Origin: Streptomyces sp. CBMA291
Lineage (GTDB): Bacteria; Actinomycetota; Actinomycetes; Streptomycetales; Streptomycetaceae
Assembly (NCBI RefSeq): GCF_014596525.1
Contig: NZ_MSJP01000026.1
Location: 1 to 64,000, forward strand
Reading direction: 5' to 3'
Length of the DNA stretch: 64,000 nucleotides
The notes under the pieces are model-generated. The model was not told the origin of the DNA, did not search any database, and worked only from the letters and a program-made list of their open reading frames with translations. Numbering within the stretch: the first letter of the stretch is position 1; each line of letters starts with the position of its first letter. A program made the translations under genes and the position numbers. This document shows positions 17,801-27,457 of this stretch, piece after piece.

Positions 17801-19574
17801 GGTTACGGCCTCCGGGGCGCAACCCGGTGAAAAGGGCGATGAGGTCGGCGCGTCGGTGGCCGAGGTGAGCGCCTTGGCCGCCGAGGAAGAGCGGGATACG
17901 ACGGTCACCGCTCCCCCTGCGTTCGATCTCGCCCGCGATCCGTGGATTCCGGCGCAGCGGACCGGTGACGGCGAGGTCGTGGACCTTTCCCTGCGGGATG
18001 TCTTCGCGCACGCCGGTGCGTTACGAGGGATCGTCGGGGACGTACCGACCCAGGACTTCGCCCTGTTGCGGCTGGCGCTGGCCGTCCTCCACGACGCTCT
18101 GGGAGGACCTGCGGACCTCGACGACTGGGTGGACCTCTGGGAGGAGGACGATCCCTTCGCCAAGGCCGTGGAGTACCTGGACCGTCATGCCGAGCGTTTC
18201 GGGCTGCTGGACGAGAAGAGGCCGTTCTTCCAGGTGCCCGGCCTTCGGACGGAGAAGGGCGACGTGGCTTCGCTGGGTCGGATCGTCGCCGACGTGCCGA
18301 CCGGTTCGGCCCTGTTCTCCATGCGGCGCCCCGAGGTACGGCGGATCTCCTTCGCGGAGGCGGCCCGCTGGCTGGTGCACGCGCACGCCTTCGACGTGTC
18401 CGGCATCAAACCCGCGATGCGCGACGACCCTCGGGGCAAAGCGGGCAAGGTCTACCCGCTCGGCGTGGGCGCGCTCGGCGGGCTCGGGGGCGTCTTCGCG
18501 GAAGGCGCGACCCTGCGGGAGACCCTGCTGCTCAACCTGATCCCGTTCGAGTACGCGTACGGGGGCAGTGGCTTCGCCGACACCATCGAGGAGGACCTGC
18601 CCGTCTGGCGCCGCGAGAAGCCTCACGGCCCCGGCCCCCGGGGAACGGAGGGCGGCGGCCCGCACCCTGTGGGGCTGCGGGATCTCTACACCTGGCAGTC
18701 GCGCCGGATTCGGCTGGTGGCGGACGGCACGGGGGTGACCGGGGTCGTCCTCGGCTACGGCGACCCGCTCCTCCAGGAGTCCCCCTGGCTCCTTGAACCG
18801 ATGAGCGCCTGGCGTCGCAGCGCGTTCCAGGAGAAGAAACGGCAGCGCCCGGTCTACTACACACCACAGCGGCACGACCCGCGCCGTTCGGCGTGGCGGG
18901 GGCTGGGGGCCCTGCTGCCCGCGACGAGCGACACGGAGGCCGTGGGCGCACGCGGCCCTCGCGAGGAACTCCCGCCCGGCGTCGTGCGCTGGCTCGTCGA
19001 AGCGGTCACCGAAGCCGGTATCACCCCCGACACCCTGGTCCGGCTGCGCACGGTGGGAATGGAGTACGGCACCCAGCAGTCGGTCGTCGACGAGATCGCG
19101 GCGGATGCCGTGGTGCTTCCGGTGATCGCGCTCCACGCCCGCAACCCGGCCTTCGGAGCCGCGGCCGTCGACGCCGTCGACGACGCCCATCAGGCGGTGC
19201 GGGCGCTGGCGCGCCTCGCCGCGAACCTGGTCCGTGCGGCGGGCGGAAGCCAGACGGACGCGGCGGCCGAGACGGCCCGCGACCTCGGATTCGGCGCCTT
19301 GGACGGCCCGTACCGCGCCTGGCTGCGGCAGCTGACACGGCACCACGACTTGCGGGCGGCCCGACAGGACTGGCGGGAGACCGTGCGCGGGCTCGTCCTG
19401 CGGCTGGCCCGGCAGGAGATCCGGGGCGCGGGTCCTGCGGCCGCGGAAGGCCGGATGGTGGACCTTCCGGGCGGGCAGGGCCCCACGTTGCTCGACGCGG
19501 GCCGGGCGGAGCTGTGGTTCGCCGCCAGTCTGCGGAAGGTACTGGGCGCACCGGACAGACAACCGCCCGGGTGA
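14802..19574 (+). CDS. cas3: Fused Cas3-Cse1 (Cas8e), type I-E nuclease-helicase and Cascade large subunit
   Basis: This single 1590-residue protein joins the target-degrading nuclease-helicase to the PAM-reading Cascade subunit. HD nuclease: H42 (WRHLADAG), H88-D89 (SHDAGK) and GGHHG. SF2 helicase: Walker A APMGEGKTE at about 328-336, DEVH at 484-487, LSATLP, and QRMGRLHR from 689. A Gly/Ser/Glu-rich linker (about 965-1038) leads to Cse1 from residue 1041 (FDLARDPWIPAQ) to the end. Such fusions are known in Streptomyces and other actinomycete I-E systems. ATG 14802 is chosen because the protein part upstream is Pro-rich without family likeness; its ribosome-binding site is weak. All nuclease and helicase motifs are intact, so the system looks functional. 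Confidence 0.95.
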   Translation: MNPHPSDSSAPSLLPSTLSAPARSAWAKHDHDSGGWLPLWRHLADAGAMGGKLWDDWLPRSVKRLVSESFPGGEDEARRVIRFLAASHDAGKCTPSFACQVEPLAGPMRDQGLEMLTLKEYGQERRLAPHGLAGQVILQDWMRDRFGLGARASGQLAVVAGGHHGVPPESRQIHDLQLRPHLLRHTGPSEEVWRRTQYELLDWCAELTDVTDDLSSFGKVRLPQPVQVLMTAVVILADWIASAPELFPYASESWQPEGPRGEARRLRAAWKGLELTEPWQPEQSGLAPEELFARRFPHLAGTGLRPVQSEAVRLAGEMEPQGLLIIEAPMGEGKTEAALAAAEVLAARSGAGGLLLALPTRATGDAMFGRLLSWLEALPRDGSRSWSVVLAHAKAVLQSEWAGLLRAGSRAITAVDPDADERGPVRRGRRPSGLHAHQWLRGRKKQLLASFAVGTVDQVLFSALKSRHLALRHLAVAGKVVVIDEVHAYDAYMNRYLDRALEWLAAYRVPVVLLSATLPAARRHALATAYAGAEGAADVETDEAAYPLLTAVSPGRRALSARPAAASGRGVEVVVERLDDDPAVLADRLEAELADGGCALVVRNTVARVMEVADVLRKRFGDDMVTVTHSRFLAADRASNDARLVSRFGPGGRRPERHVVVASQVVEQSLDVNFDLLVTDLAPVDLVLQRMGRLHRHATPRPSRLATPRCLITGVSDWGASPPRPVKGSRAVYRGDWTLLRALAVLGPHLDGTPLRLPGDISPLVQRAYGDAPVGPPGWAGELAAAGQRHRDLLKSKRDRADGFLLGPVRPAGRPVYGWLEAHAGDADDSPEGRAQVRDSQDSLEVLVVQRTADGRLTTVPWLEGGRGGMELPTASPPSRRASEAVAASALTLPGRFSHPGVIDRTISELERSLILAWQVKECPWLAGELLLILDARCQTRLAGYELSYSPVDGLRFAEPGAPASGGGGTDGEKGHAHAAEARQRSSGAPGSSGSGSGERVTASGAQPGEKGDEVGASVAEVSALAAEEERDTTVTAPPAFDLARDPWIPAQRTGDGEVVDLSLRDVFAHAGALRGIVGDVPTQDFALLRLALAVLHDALGGPADLDDWVDLWEEDDPFAKAVEYLDRHAERFGLLDEKRPFFQVPGLRTEKGDVASLGRIVADVPTGSALFSMRRPEVRRISFAEAARWLVHAHAFDVSGIKPAMRDDPRGKAGKVYPLGVGALGGLGGVFAEGATLRETLLLNLIPFEYAYGGSGFADTIEEDLPVWRREKPHGPGPRGTEGGGPHPVGLRDLYTWQSRRIRLVADGTGVTGVVLGYGDPLLQESPWLLEPMSAWRRSAFQEKKRQRPVYYTPQRHDPRRSAWRGLGALLPATSDTEAVGARGPREELPPGVVRWLVEAVTEAGITPDTLVRLRTVGMEYGTQQSVVDEIAADAVVLPVIALHARNPAFGAAAVDAVDDAHQAVRALARLAANLVRAAGGSQTDAAAETARDLGFGALDGPYRAWLRQLTRHHDLRAARQDWRETVRGLVLRLARQEIRGAGPAAAEGRMVDLPGGQGPTLLDAGRAELWFAASLRKVLGAPDRQPPG

Positions 19575-19827
19575 CCGGCGATCCGCCCTGAGGCCCTGGA
19601 GGGTCTTCCCCGCTCCCCTGCCGGGTGCTGAGGCGCTCCCCCCGTACCGGACACCGCCCCTACCCGTAACCCGTATCGAACACCGCCCTCCACCCGTATC
19701 CGCTCCAGCCGTCCGGCCTCGCCCGGGTCACGGCCTTCCGTCTCGCTCCGCCGTCGCCGAGGCCGGTCGTTCCCGGCACGGCCCCCGGCGGTCCGTTCCC
19801 TTTTTCCTCGCTCCAGGAGAACGATCC

Positions 19828-20703
19828 ATGGCATCGCACACCACGGCCCCGCCGCCGCCCGGCGATCCGGCCCGCCCGCTGCCCCCGCTACCCGGGCGCG
19901 CCGTCTCCCGAGTGGTGGGAAAGCTCCAGGCCGGGTACCAGGAGGACGACTCCTGGGCCGTCTCCTCCGTGGCGCGGCTCCGCCGTGAGGCGGGCAAGGA
20001 CGCCCATCTCTCCCCCTCCGCCTGGGGACTCGATCATCTGGAGACGCTGGCGTACCTCCGGGAGGAACGGCAGATGCGGGAGGAGGAGGCTCGCGGACCC
20101 GGCCTCGTGGACGCGGCTCTCCTCTCCTCCCCGGGCTACCGCGCCCGGGAGATCCAGGAGCAGCGAGAGGACACGGCGGTCCACTTGGCCGTGACGCTGT
20201 GGGCGCTGCACCAGCAGTCGCTGAGGAACGATGCCATGCACCGCCGTGGGTGGCCCCTCGGCCGGGCGGTACGGCGTCTCGCCACGGGGGGTACGGGCGC
20301 TCAGGACGCGCCGTCCTCGAAGAGCACGTCGGGCGGAAGTCCGAGCACCGGCCCGGAGGCTCAGGGGACCGAGGAGATCAGCGAGACCGTACGGCGCCGA
20401 TTCGTACGGGTCGGCAGCGCGTCGGACGTCGATGTCCTGGCGACCCGGCTCCGGGAACTGGTCCTGCTCCTTCGCTCGGCGCGCATCCCGCTGGACTACG
20501 CGCTGCTCGCGGACCAGTTGCTGCGCTGGCAGGACGAGGAACGGCGGGACACGGTGCGCCGGACGTGGGGCCGCGACTTCCACCGTCGCTACCGATCGGC
20601 CGCCGAGGCTTCCGGGGACGTCGAGGACGGCACCGCAGGTCCCTCGGAGCTGCGGGGTGACGACGAGGCTCCGGACATGGAGGAGTTCGACGGCGATTCA
20701 TAA
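19828..20703 (+). CDS. casB: CRISPR Cascade small subunit Cse2 (Cas11e)
   Basis: Cse2 dimers line the belly of type I-E Cascade and hold the crRNA-target duplex. The 291-residue product has the typical basic helical features: WAVSSVARLRREAGK near 43-57, and the C-terminal DVDVLATRLRELVLLLRS and LADQLLRWQD. It is much longer than the usual 160-200 residues because of a Ser/Gly-rich insertion (about 160-188) and acidic ends (DDEAPDMEEFDGDS). CAGGAG lies eight bases before ATG 19828. A 253-bp gap separates it from the fusion gene; that gap shows only imperfect CACCGCCC repeats and a short T-run. Confidence 0.9.
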   Translation: MASHTTAPPPPGDPARPLPPLPGRAVSRVVGKLQAGYQEDDSWAVSSVARLRREAGKDAHLSPSAWGLDHLETLAYLREERQMREEEARGPGLVDAALLSSPGYRAREIQEQREDTAVHLAVTLWALHQQSLRNDAMHRRGWPLGRAVRRLATGGTGAQDAPSSKSTSGGSPSTGPEAQGTEEISETVRRRFVRVGSASDVDVLATRLRELVLLLRSARIPLDYALLADQLLRWQDEERRDTVRRTWGRDFHRRYRSAAEASGDVEDGTAGPSELRGDDEAPDMEEFDGDS

Positions 20704-20740
20704 GACCGGCACCCGACCGCACCCCACCCTCGCCCACCTT

Positions 20741-20775
<35 letters not shown>

Positions 20776-20796
20776 GACAAGAGAACGGAAACACTC

Positions 20797-21986
20797 GTGA
20801 CCCGCACCATCCTCGACATCCACATCTTGCAGAACGTGCCGCCCAGCAATATGAACCGCGACGAGACCGGCACGCCGAAGTCCGCCTACTACGGCGGAGT
20901 CCGCAGGGCCCGGGTCTCCAGTCAGGCGTGGAAGCGCGCCACCCGGAAGCGGTTCGAGGAGCTGCTTCCGCCGGAGGAGCTGGGCGTACGGACGAAGAAG
21001 GTCGTGGAGGCGCTGGCACAGCGCATCACCGCACGTGAGCCCGATTTCTCCGGCGATGCCGTGAAGCTGGCGGAGATCGCGCTGAAGTCCGCCACCGGTT
21101 CGTCGTTCGAGGTTCCCAAGCGCAAGTCGAAGAACGACGACGAAGGTACGGCGGTCGCCGAGGCGAAGTACCTCATGTTCCTCAGCCGCCGCCAACTCGA
21201 CGCCTTGGCCGAGCTGACGGTGGAGGCGAGCGGCGGTGGAGACACCGCGACGCTGGAGAAGGCCCTGAAAGGCAAGGAGCTGAAGGCACTCGCCCGGAGC
21301 ACGGTCGACACCCGGCACTCGATCGACATCGCCCTCTTCGGGCGGATGGTGGCCGACGCGGCCGATCTGAACGTCGACGCGGCCACCCAGGTCGCGCACG
21401 CGCTGAGTGTGCACCGCTCCGACATCGAATCGGACTACTACACGGCCGTCGACGATCTGAACGAGGATTCGGAGACCGGCGCGGGCATGATCGGCACCAT
21501 CGACTTCAACTCCGCCACCCTGTACCGGTACGCGGCCGTCGACGCGAACGAGCTTCAGCGCAACCTGGGCGTCGGCCTCAAGGACGACGAATCGCCGAGT
21601 ACGCCCACCGCCAAGGCGGTCGCCGCCTTCCTGGAGGCGTTCGTCACCTCACTGCCCAGCGGAAAGATCAACACCTTCGCGAACCACACCTTGCCCTCCG
21701 CCGTCATCGTCAAGATCCGCGAGCGGTGGCCCCTGAGCTTCGTGGGCGCGTTCGAAGAACCGGTCCCGAAGACGGAGAGGGGCGGGTACCTCCGGGAGAG
21801 CTGCCTCCGGCTCACGCGACACGTGAAGAGCACGGAGCGGGAGTACGGACTGGACGGCGACCGGACCTGGGTCTTCCGCGTGGGGGACGAGACGAGCGAA
21901 CTGAAGGACCTCGGGACCGGGGTGACGCTGAGCGAACTCCTGGACCAGGTCCAGGACGCGGTGAGGGAGCGGCTGGAGTCCGGCGC

Positions 21987-21990
<4 letters not shown>
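20797..21990 (+). CDS. cas7e: Cascade backbone subunit Cas7e (Cse4/CasC)
   Basis: Six copies of this protein normally wrap the crRNA. The 397-residue product begins TRTILDIHILQNVPPSNMNRD, the typical Cas7e N-terminus, followed by GGVRRARVSSQAWKRATR (RNA-binding) and the family's STVDTRHSIDIALFGRM segment; a conserved late motif is GKINTFANHTLP. Length is normal for actinomycete members. GTG 20797 is the start; the Shine-Dalgarno is weak (ACGGAAA). The stop codon overlaps the cas5e start in ATGA, giving translational coupling. Confidence 0.95.
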
Positions 21991-22934
<944 letters not shown>

Positions 22935-22942
22935 GAACGACG

Positions 22943-23716
22943 ATGTATCTGACCCGTTTTCCCGTCAACACAGCCCGCTCCGAGGCGCGGCGGCTTCTCG
23001 GTTCCCCGCATCGGATGCACGGCGCGGTGAACATGGCGTTCCCTCGGCCACCGGCGAGGGACGGCGAGAACCCCCGCGTCCTGTGGCGGCTCGACCAGGC
23101 CCCCGGAGACCGGCTCGACCTCCTCGTCTCCAGCCCCGACCGCCCCGATTTCGCCCATCTCGCCGAGCAGGCGGGCTGGCCGAGCCTCGGCCGGGAAGGC
23201 TGGACGACCTTCGCCTACGCCGAGTTCCTGGACGCCCTCGCCGAAGGCGACACTTGGGCCTTCCGTCTCACCGCCAACCCCGTCCACCACATCCGCCGCG
23301 CTCAGGATCCGGTCGGCGCACCGACGAAGCGGACGGCCCACCTCACGGTGCGCCATCAGATCCAGTGGCTGCTGAAGCAACAGGAGCGCGCCGGTTTCAC
23401 GGTGCTACGCCGATCGGACCCGCCACTCGCGCAGATGCCGAGCCCAGTCGCCGATGCTCCACCCCCGGAAGCGGCCGAGGAGTGGGGCTACCAGGTCACC
23501 GTCCACGACCGTGCACCGGTCCAGTTCGGCAGGCCGACCCGCGACTCGTCCCGTCCTGCCGCCGCCCCCGGGGCGGATGTCCGCTTCGCGCGGGCCACGT
23601 TCGACGGGCGGCTCCGGATCACCGGCATGGCGGCTTTCCGGCGCGCACTCACTCACGGCCTGGGCAAATCGAAGGCATACGGGTGCGGACTCATGACCCT
23701 CGCTCCGGTGCGGTGA
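22943..23716 (+). CDS. cas6e: CRISPR RNA endonuclease Cas6e (CasE)
   Basis: Cas6e cuts the pre-crRNA at the base of each repeat hairpin and stays bound to the 3' stem. The 257-residue protein starts YLTRFPVNTARSEARRLL. H26 in RMHGAVNMAFP corresponds in position to the catalytic His of E. coli CasE, and the glycine-rich loop GLGKSKAYGCGLMTLA closes the C-terminal RRM fold. A spacer of eight bases separates it from cas5e, and GGAACG precedes the ATG. Its stop overlaps the cas1e start. Its substrate stem would be CCCCGC/GCGGGG of the adjacent array. Confidence 0.93.
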   Translation: MYLTRFPVNTARSEARRLLGSPHRMHGAVNMAFPRPPARDGENPRVLWRLDQAPGDRLDLLVSSPDRPDFAHLAEQAGWPSLGREGWTTFAYAEFLDALAEGDTWAFRLTANPVHHIRRAQDPVGAPTKRTAHLTVRHQIQWLLKQQERAGFTVLRRSDPPLAQMPSPVADAPPPEAAEEWGYQVTVHDRAPVQFGRPTRDSSRPAAAPGADVRFARATFDGRLRITGMAAFRRALTHGLGKSKAYGCGLMTLAPVR

Positions 23717-24675
23717 GCCGAGTGAGCACAGTCGGCAAACGAAGCCTTTCCTCGCCGCGCGAACTCACGCGAATCAGCGACCGCGTCTCCTTCCTCTACC
23801 TGGAACGGTGCACTGTCCACCGCGAGGACAACGCCATCACGGCGACGGACGCGGACGGTGTCACCCACATCCCTTCCGCCACCTTGGGCACGCTGCTGCT
23901 CGGCCCCGGGACCCGGGTCACCGACAAGGCGATGGCCCTGCTCGGGGAGAGCGGAGCCGCGGTGATCTGGGTCGGCGAGCACGGGGTGCGCTTCTACGCG
24001 GGAGGGCGGCCCCTCACCCGCTCCTCCCGCCTGCTGGAGGCGCAGGCCGGCGCGTGGGCGAACCGCAGGACCCGGGTCGAGGTGGCCCGCGCGATGTACC
24101 GCATGCGGTTCCCGGAGGAGGACCCCGCCGGCCGCACCCGTGACGAGCTGCTGCGGATGGAAGGACGGCGGGTCAAGGAGTGCTACCGCCGCGAGTCCGC
24201 CCGGACCGGGGTTCCCTGGGTCCGGCGCGTCTACCGCCTCGACGACTTCTCCGCAGGCGACGCGCCCAACCAGGGCATCACGGCCGCCGCCCAGTGCCTG
24301 TACGGGGTGGCCCATGCCGTGGTGGCGGCCCTCGGCTGCTCCCCCGGCCTCGGGTTCGTACACTCCGGGCACGAGCGCTCCTTCGTCCTGGACATCGCCG
24401 ATCTCTACAAGACGGAGATCGCGATCCCCGCCGCGTTCGACGCGGCGGCGGCCGGGGAGGAGGACGTGGCCACCCGCACGCGCCGCGCGCTCCGCGACCG
24501 CATCAACAAGAGCCGCCTGCTCGAACGGTGCGCCAAGGACATCAAGGAACTTCTCCGCTACGAGGAGCAGGGGCCCTCCGGCGAAGGCGAGGACGTGGAC
24601 CGGGTGGGCCTTCAAACCGACGGCGACCGTCTGCTCCCCTCCGGCCGCAACTACGGAGACGAGCCGATCTGGTGA
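23713..24675 (+). CDS. cas1e: CRISPR adaptation integrase Cas1e
   Basis: Cas1 with Cas2 inserts new spacers at the leader end. The 320-residue protein has the N-terminal beta domain (RISDRVSFLYLERCTVHRED) and the catalytic helical domain with metal-binding residues in MEGRRVKECYRRE (Glu), GFVHSGHERSFVLDIADLYKTE (His and Asp). GTG 23713 overlaps the cas6e stop (GTGA); GTG 23722 is an alternative without overlap. All catalytic residues are present, so spacer acquisition should be possible. Length is typical. Confidence 0.95.
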   Translation: MSRVSTVGKRSLSSPRELTRISDRVSFLYLERCTVHREDNAITATDADGVTHIPSATLGTLLLGPGTRVTDKAMALLGESGAAVIWVGEHGVRFYAGGRPLTRSSRLLEAQAGAWANRRTRVEVARAMYRMRFPEEDPAGRTRDELLRMEGRRVKECYRRESARTGVPWVRRVYRLDDFSAGDAPNQGITAAAQCLYGVAHAVVAALGCSPGLGFVHSGHERSFVLDIADLYKTEIAIPAAFDAAAAGEEDVATRTRRALRDRINKSRLLERCAKDIKELLRYEEQGPSGEGEDVDRVGLQTDGDRLLPSGRNYGDEPIW

Positions 24676-25037
24676 CCGTCATCGTTCTGACCAACTGCCC
24701 CACGGGCCTGCGCGGATTCCTCACGCGCTGGCTCCTGGAAATCTCCCCGGGCGTCTTCCTGGGCTCCCCGTCAGCCCGCGTACGGGACCTCCTCTGGGAC
24801 GAGATCCGCACCTACTCCGGCCAGGGCCGCGCGCTCCTGGCCCACACCACCGACAACGAACAGGGCTTCACCTTCCGCACCCACTCCCACACCTGGCACC
24901 CCACGAACCACGAGGGCCTCACCCTCCTCCACCGCCCGACCCACCACACCCCGGCCGGAGAAACCCCTCCCTCCCCGCACGAGCCACCCCGCACGGGGTG
25001 GAGCAAGGCGGCCAAGCGACGGAGGTTCGGCAAGTGA
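24672..25037 (+). CDS. cas2e: CRISPR adaptation protein Cas2e
   Basis: Cas2 dimers bridge two Cas1 dimers in the spacer integration complex. The product has 121 residues and starts VTVIVLTNCPTGLRGFLTRWLLEISPG in two blocks, the usual type I-E Cas2 opening (VVLTN..P.LRG.L.RWLLE). ARVRDLLWDEIR and FTFRTHSHTWHPTNHEGLTL follow, and the C-terminal tail is basic. GTG 24672 overlaps the cas1e stop. The stop lies 92 bp before the first repeat. Confidence 0.95.
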   Translation: MTVIVLTNCPTGLRGFLTRWLLEISPGVFLGSPSARVRDLLWDEIRTYSGQGRALLAHTTDNEQGFTFRTHSHTWHPTNHEGLTLLHRPTHHTPAGETPPSPHEPPRTGWSKAAKRRRFGK

Positions 25038-25129
25038 TGCCCCATGTGTGCGATATGGGCGTTAGGCCGGGACTTGGTAAAGCGGGTAAAATCGCTTGGC
25101 TGGGTGGGTGAATGCGCAGGTTGGGGCTT
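25038..25129 (+). promoter_or_regulatory. CRISPR leader
   Basis: These 92 bp between cas2e and the first repeat are less GC-rich than the surroundings and include ACTTGGTAAAGCGGGTAAAA. A TAAAAT at 25087-25092 is a possible -10 box; no convincing -35 is seen. Exact repeats on this side and decayed repeats on the far side show that this is the growing end and that transcription runs rightward. Confidence 0.75.
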
Positions 25130-25740
25130 GTGGTCCCCGCGCATGCGGGGGTGGTCCCATTGGGTCGCTGACCGTCGCCGGAGGCGTGGCGTGGTCCCCG
25201 CGCATGCGGGGGTGGTCCTCCTCGGTCGCTCAACGACGAAAGACCTGTTCCGTGGTCCCCGCGCATGCGGGGGTGGTCCCCGTAGGCGGACGCCCTCCAC
25301 CCGAGAGTCCGAGTGGTCCCCGCGCATGCGGGGGTGGTCCGGCGTCGCGCATCGCCGTCTCGACGGCGTCCCGGTGGTCCCCGCGCATGCGGGGGTGGTC
25401 CTCGCCGTCGCCTGCCCGCCCGGCACCCCCCTCTGTGGTCCCCGCGCATGCGGGGGTGGTCCACGCACTCGGCGTCGTGCCCGTCCCGCAGGGAGCGTGG
25501 TCCCCGCGCATGCGGGGGTGGTCCCGTCCGGTCGGCTTCGGGACGTCGGCGGCTGAGGTGGTCCCCGCGCATGCGGGGGTGGTCCCAGGTCGAGAGTTTC
25601 GAGGTCGGCCGGATTGAGGTGGTCCCCGCGCATGCGGGGGTGGTCCCCATGTCGTGCCGTACTCGATCACGCCCTCCCCGTGGTCCCCGCGCATGCGGGG
25701 GTGGTCCTCAGAAAACTCCTGCTAGAGCCCCGCACGCCTC

Positions 25741-25789
25741 GTGGTCCCCGCGCATGCGGGGGTGGTCCCCGCGCATGCGGGGGTGGTCC
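25741..25789 (+). repeat. Doubled CRISPR repeat without spacer
   Basis: A 21-bp partial repeat (GTGGT plus the complete stem-loop) is joined directly to a full 28-bp repeat, so two hairpins follow each other with no spacer. The period to the next repeat is 82 bp (61 + 21). Recombination or slippage between the GTGGTCC motifs at both ends of a repeat would create this. Confidence 0.95.
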
Positions 25790-26889
25790 CGATCCCGGCC
25801 TTGCAGTACCGAGGCGCCCCGGGTGGTCCCCGCGCATGCGGGGGTGGTCCCCTGGCCCGGTACATCAAGGACGGCACCGTCACGTGGTCCCCGCGCATGC
25901 GGGGGTGGTCCCCGGCAGGCCGTTGGCACCGGCTGCGAAGGCCAGTGGTCCCCGCGCATGCGGGGGTGGTCCCCTTGCCGCCGCCCGCGCCGGGCTCGAC
26001 TCGCTGTGGTCCCCGCGCATGCGGGGGTGGTCCCTCACCCGCAGCGGCGACCTCACCCGCGTCGGCGTGGTCCCCGCGCATGCGGGGGTGGTCCCAGTGG
26101 TCGGCTTCGACTTGGGCATCGTGCGGTGTGGTCCCCGCGCATGCGGGGGTGGTCCCTCCCGGTCGTCCCCGACCGGGTGTCCGCCGCCGGTGGTCCCCGC
26201 GCATGCGGGGGTGGTCCTCCACGCTCCCCGCCCGGGTCGGAAAGTCAAGAGTGGTCCCCGCGCATGCGGGGGTGGTCCCTGGCAACGGGCCAACGAGGGC
26301 GCGCCGAAGGGGTGGTCCCCGCGCATGCGGGGGTGGTCCGAAGCGGGCCGGGGAGCAGTTCGGCAAGCTGCTGTGGTCCCCGCGCATGCGGGGGTGGTCC
26401 CTTCCGAATCACCTTCGACGGGGACCCAGCGGCAGTGGTCCCCGCGCATGCGGGGGTGGTCCCGTCTCCGTCCCCTGAAAATCTGAGGTACCGAGGTGGT
26501 CCCCGCGCATGCGGGGGTGGTCCCCGTTCGCGCCCCACGTGATCTCGATGGTGCGGGTGGTCCCCGCGCATGCGGGGGTGGTCCCCGTCGCCGACTCGGG
26601 CGCCGAGGCCCTCGCCGGTGGTCCCCGCGCATGCGGGGGTGGTCCCGTACATCGATCAAGACACCGGCGTCCCCTCAGGTGGTCCCCGCGCATGCGGGGG
26701 TGGTCCCGGGAAGAAGGCCCCGGCCCCGGTCGCGCGCCCGTGGTCCCCGCGCATGCGGGGGTGGTCCCAATGCGGCGTACCGCAGGAAGGCGGGCACGAG
26801 GTGATCCCCGCGCATGCGGGGGTGGTCCGTCGCAGCGCATCGTCCTGTGGCCCGCCTTCCGGTGGTCCCCGCGCATGCGGGGGTGGTCC

Positions 26890-26983
26890 CTCCAGCGGAG
26901 CAGGGTGACCTCGCCCTCCTTGGTGGTCCCCGCGCATGCGGGGGTGGTCCCTCCAGCGGAGCAGGGTGACCTCGCCCTCCTTG
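26890..26983 (+). repeat. Duplicated spacer (two identical adjacent spacers)
   Basis: The spacers at 26890-26922 and 26951-26983 are identical (both start CTCCAGCGGAGCAGGG), separated by one repeat. This indicates duplication of one 61-bp repeat-spacer unit. Confidence 0.95.
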
Positions 26984-27194
26984 GTGGTCCCCGCGCATGC
27001 GGGGGTGGTCCCGCGGTCGGGGCGCCGTGCGACCGGCGCGACCGGTGGTCCCCGCGCATGCGGGGGTGGTCCCCGCCCGATCGCCCCGTCATCGACCCAG
27101 CTCGGGTGGTCCCCGCGCATGCGGGGGTGGTCCCTCCGCGAGGATCAGAGCGCGGTGCTCGGCCCGGTGGTCCCCGCGCATGCGGGGGTGGTCC

Positions 27195-27215
27195 CTGCCG
27201 CCAGCGCGCGTACGA
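27195..27215 (+). other. Short 21-nt spacer
   Basis: The repeats at 27167 and 27216 are 49 bp apart, so this spacer has 21 bp instead of 33. It is the only short spacer in the array. Loss of 12 bp after acquisition, or aberrant integration, are the options. A crRNA from it would have a shortened guide. Confidence 0.9.
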
Positions 27216-27427
27216 GTGGTCCCCGCGCATGCGGGGGTGGTCCCACGGTCGGGTCACCGGTGACGATCGAGACGCCGTGGTCCCCGCGCATGCGGGGGTG
27301 GTTCCTCGGGGGCGCGGTCCGCCGTAGGCGGCTGAGGGTGGTCCCCGCGCATGCGGAGGTGGTCCCTGGTCGAGGTGGTCGTGGAACGCCCGCCCGTCGT
27401 GGTCCCCGCGCATGCGGGGGTGGTCCC

Positions 27428-27457
27428 GGGCCTGCCGCAACTCGCGGCAGGCCCTTT
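27428..27457 (+). other. Spacer containing a terminator-like hairpin
   Basis: The spacer carries a perfect 11-bp inverted repeat (27428-27438 and 27444-27454), loop AACTC, followed by TTTC. This is the form of an intrinsic terminator, presumably taken from an invader. In the array transcript it would compete with repeat hairpins. Confidence 0.85.
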
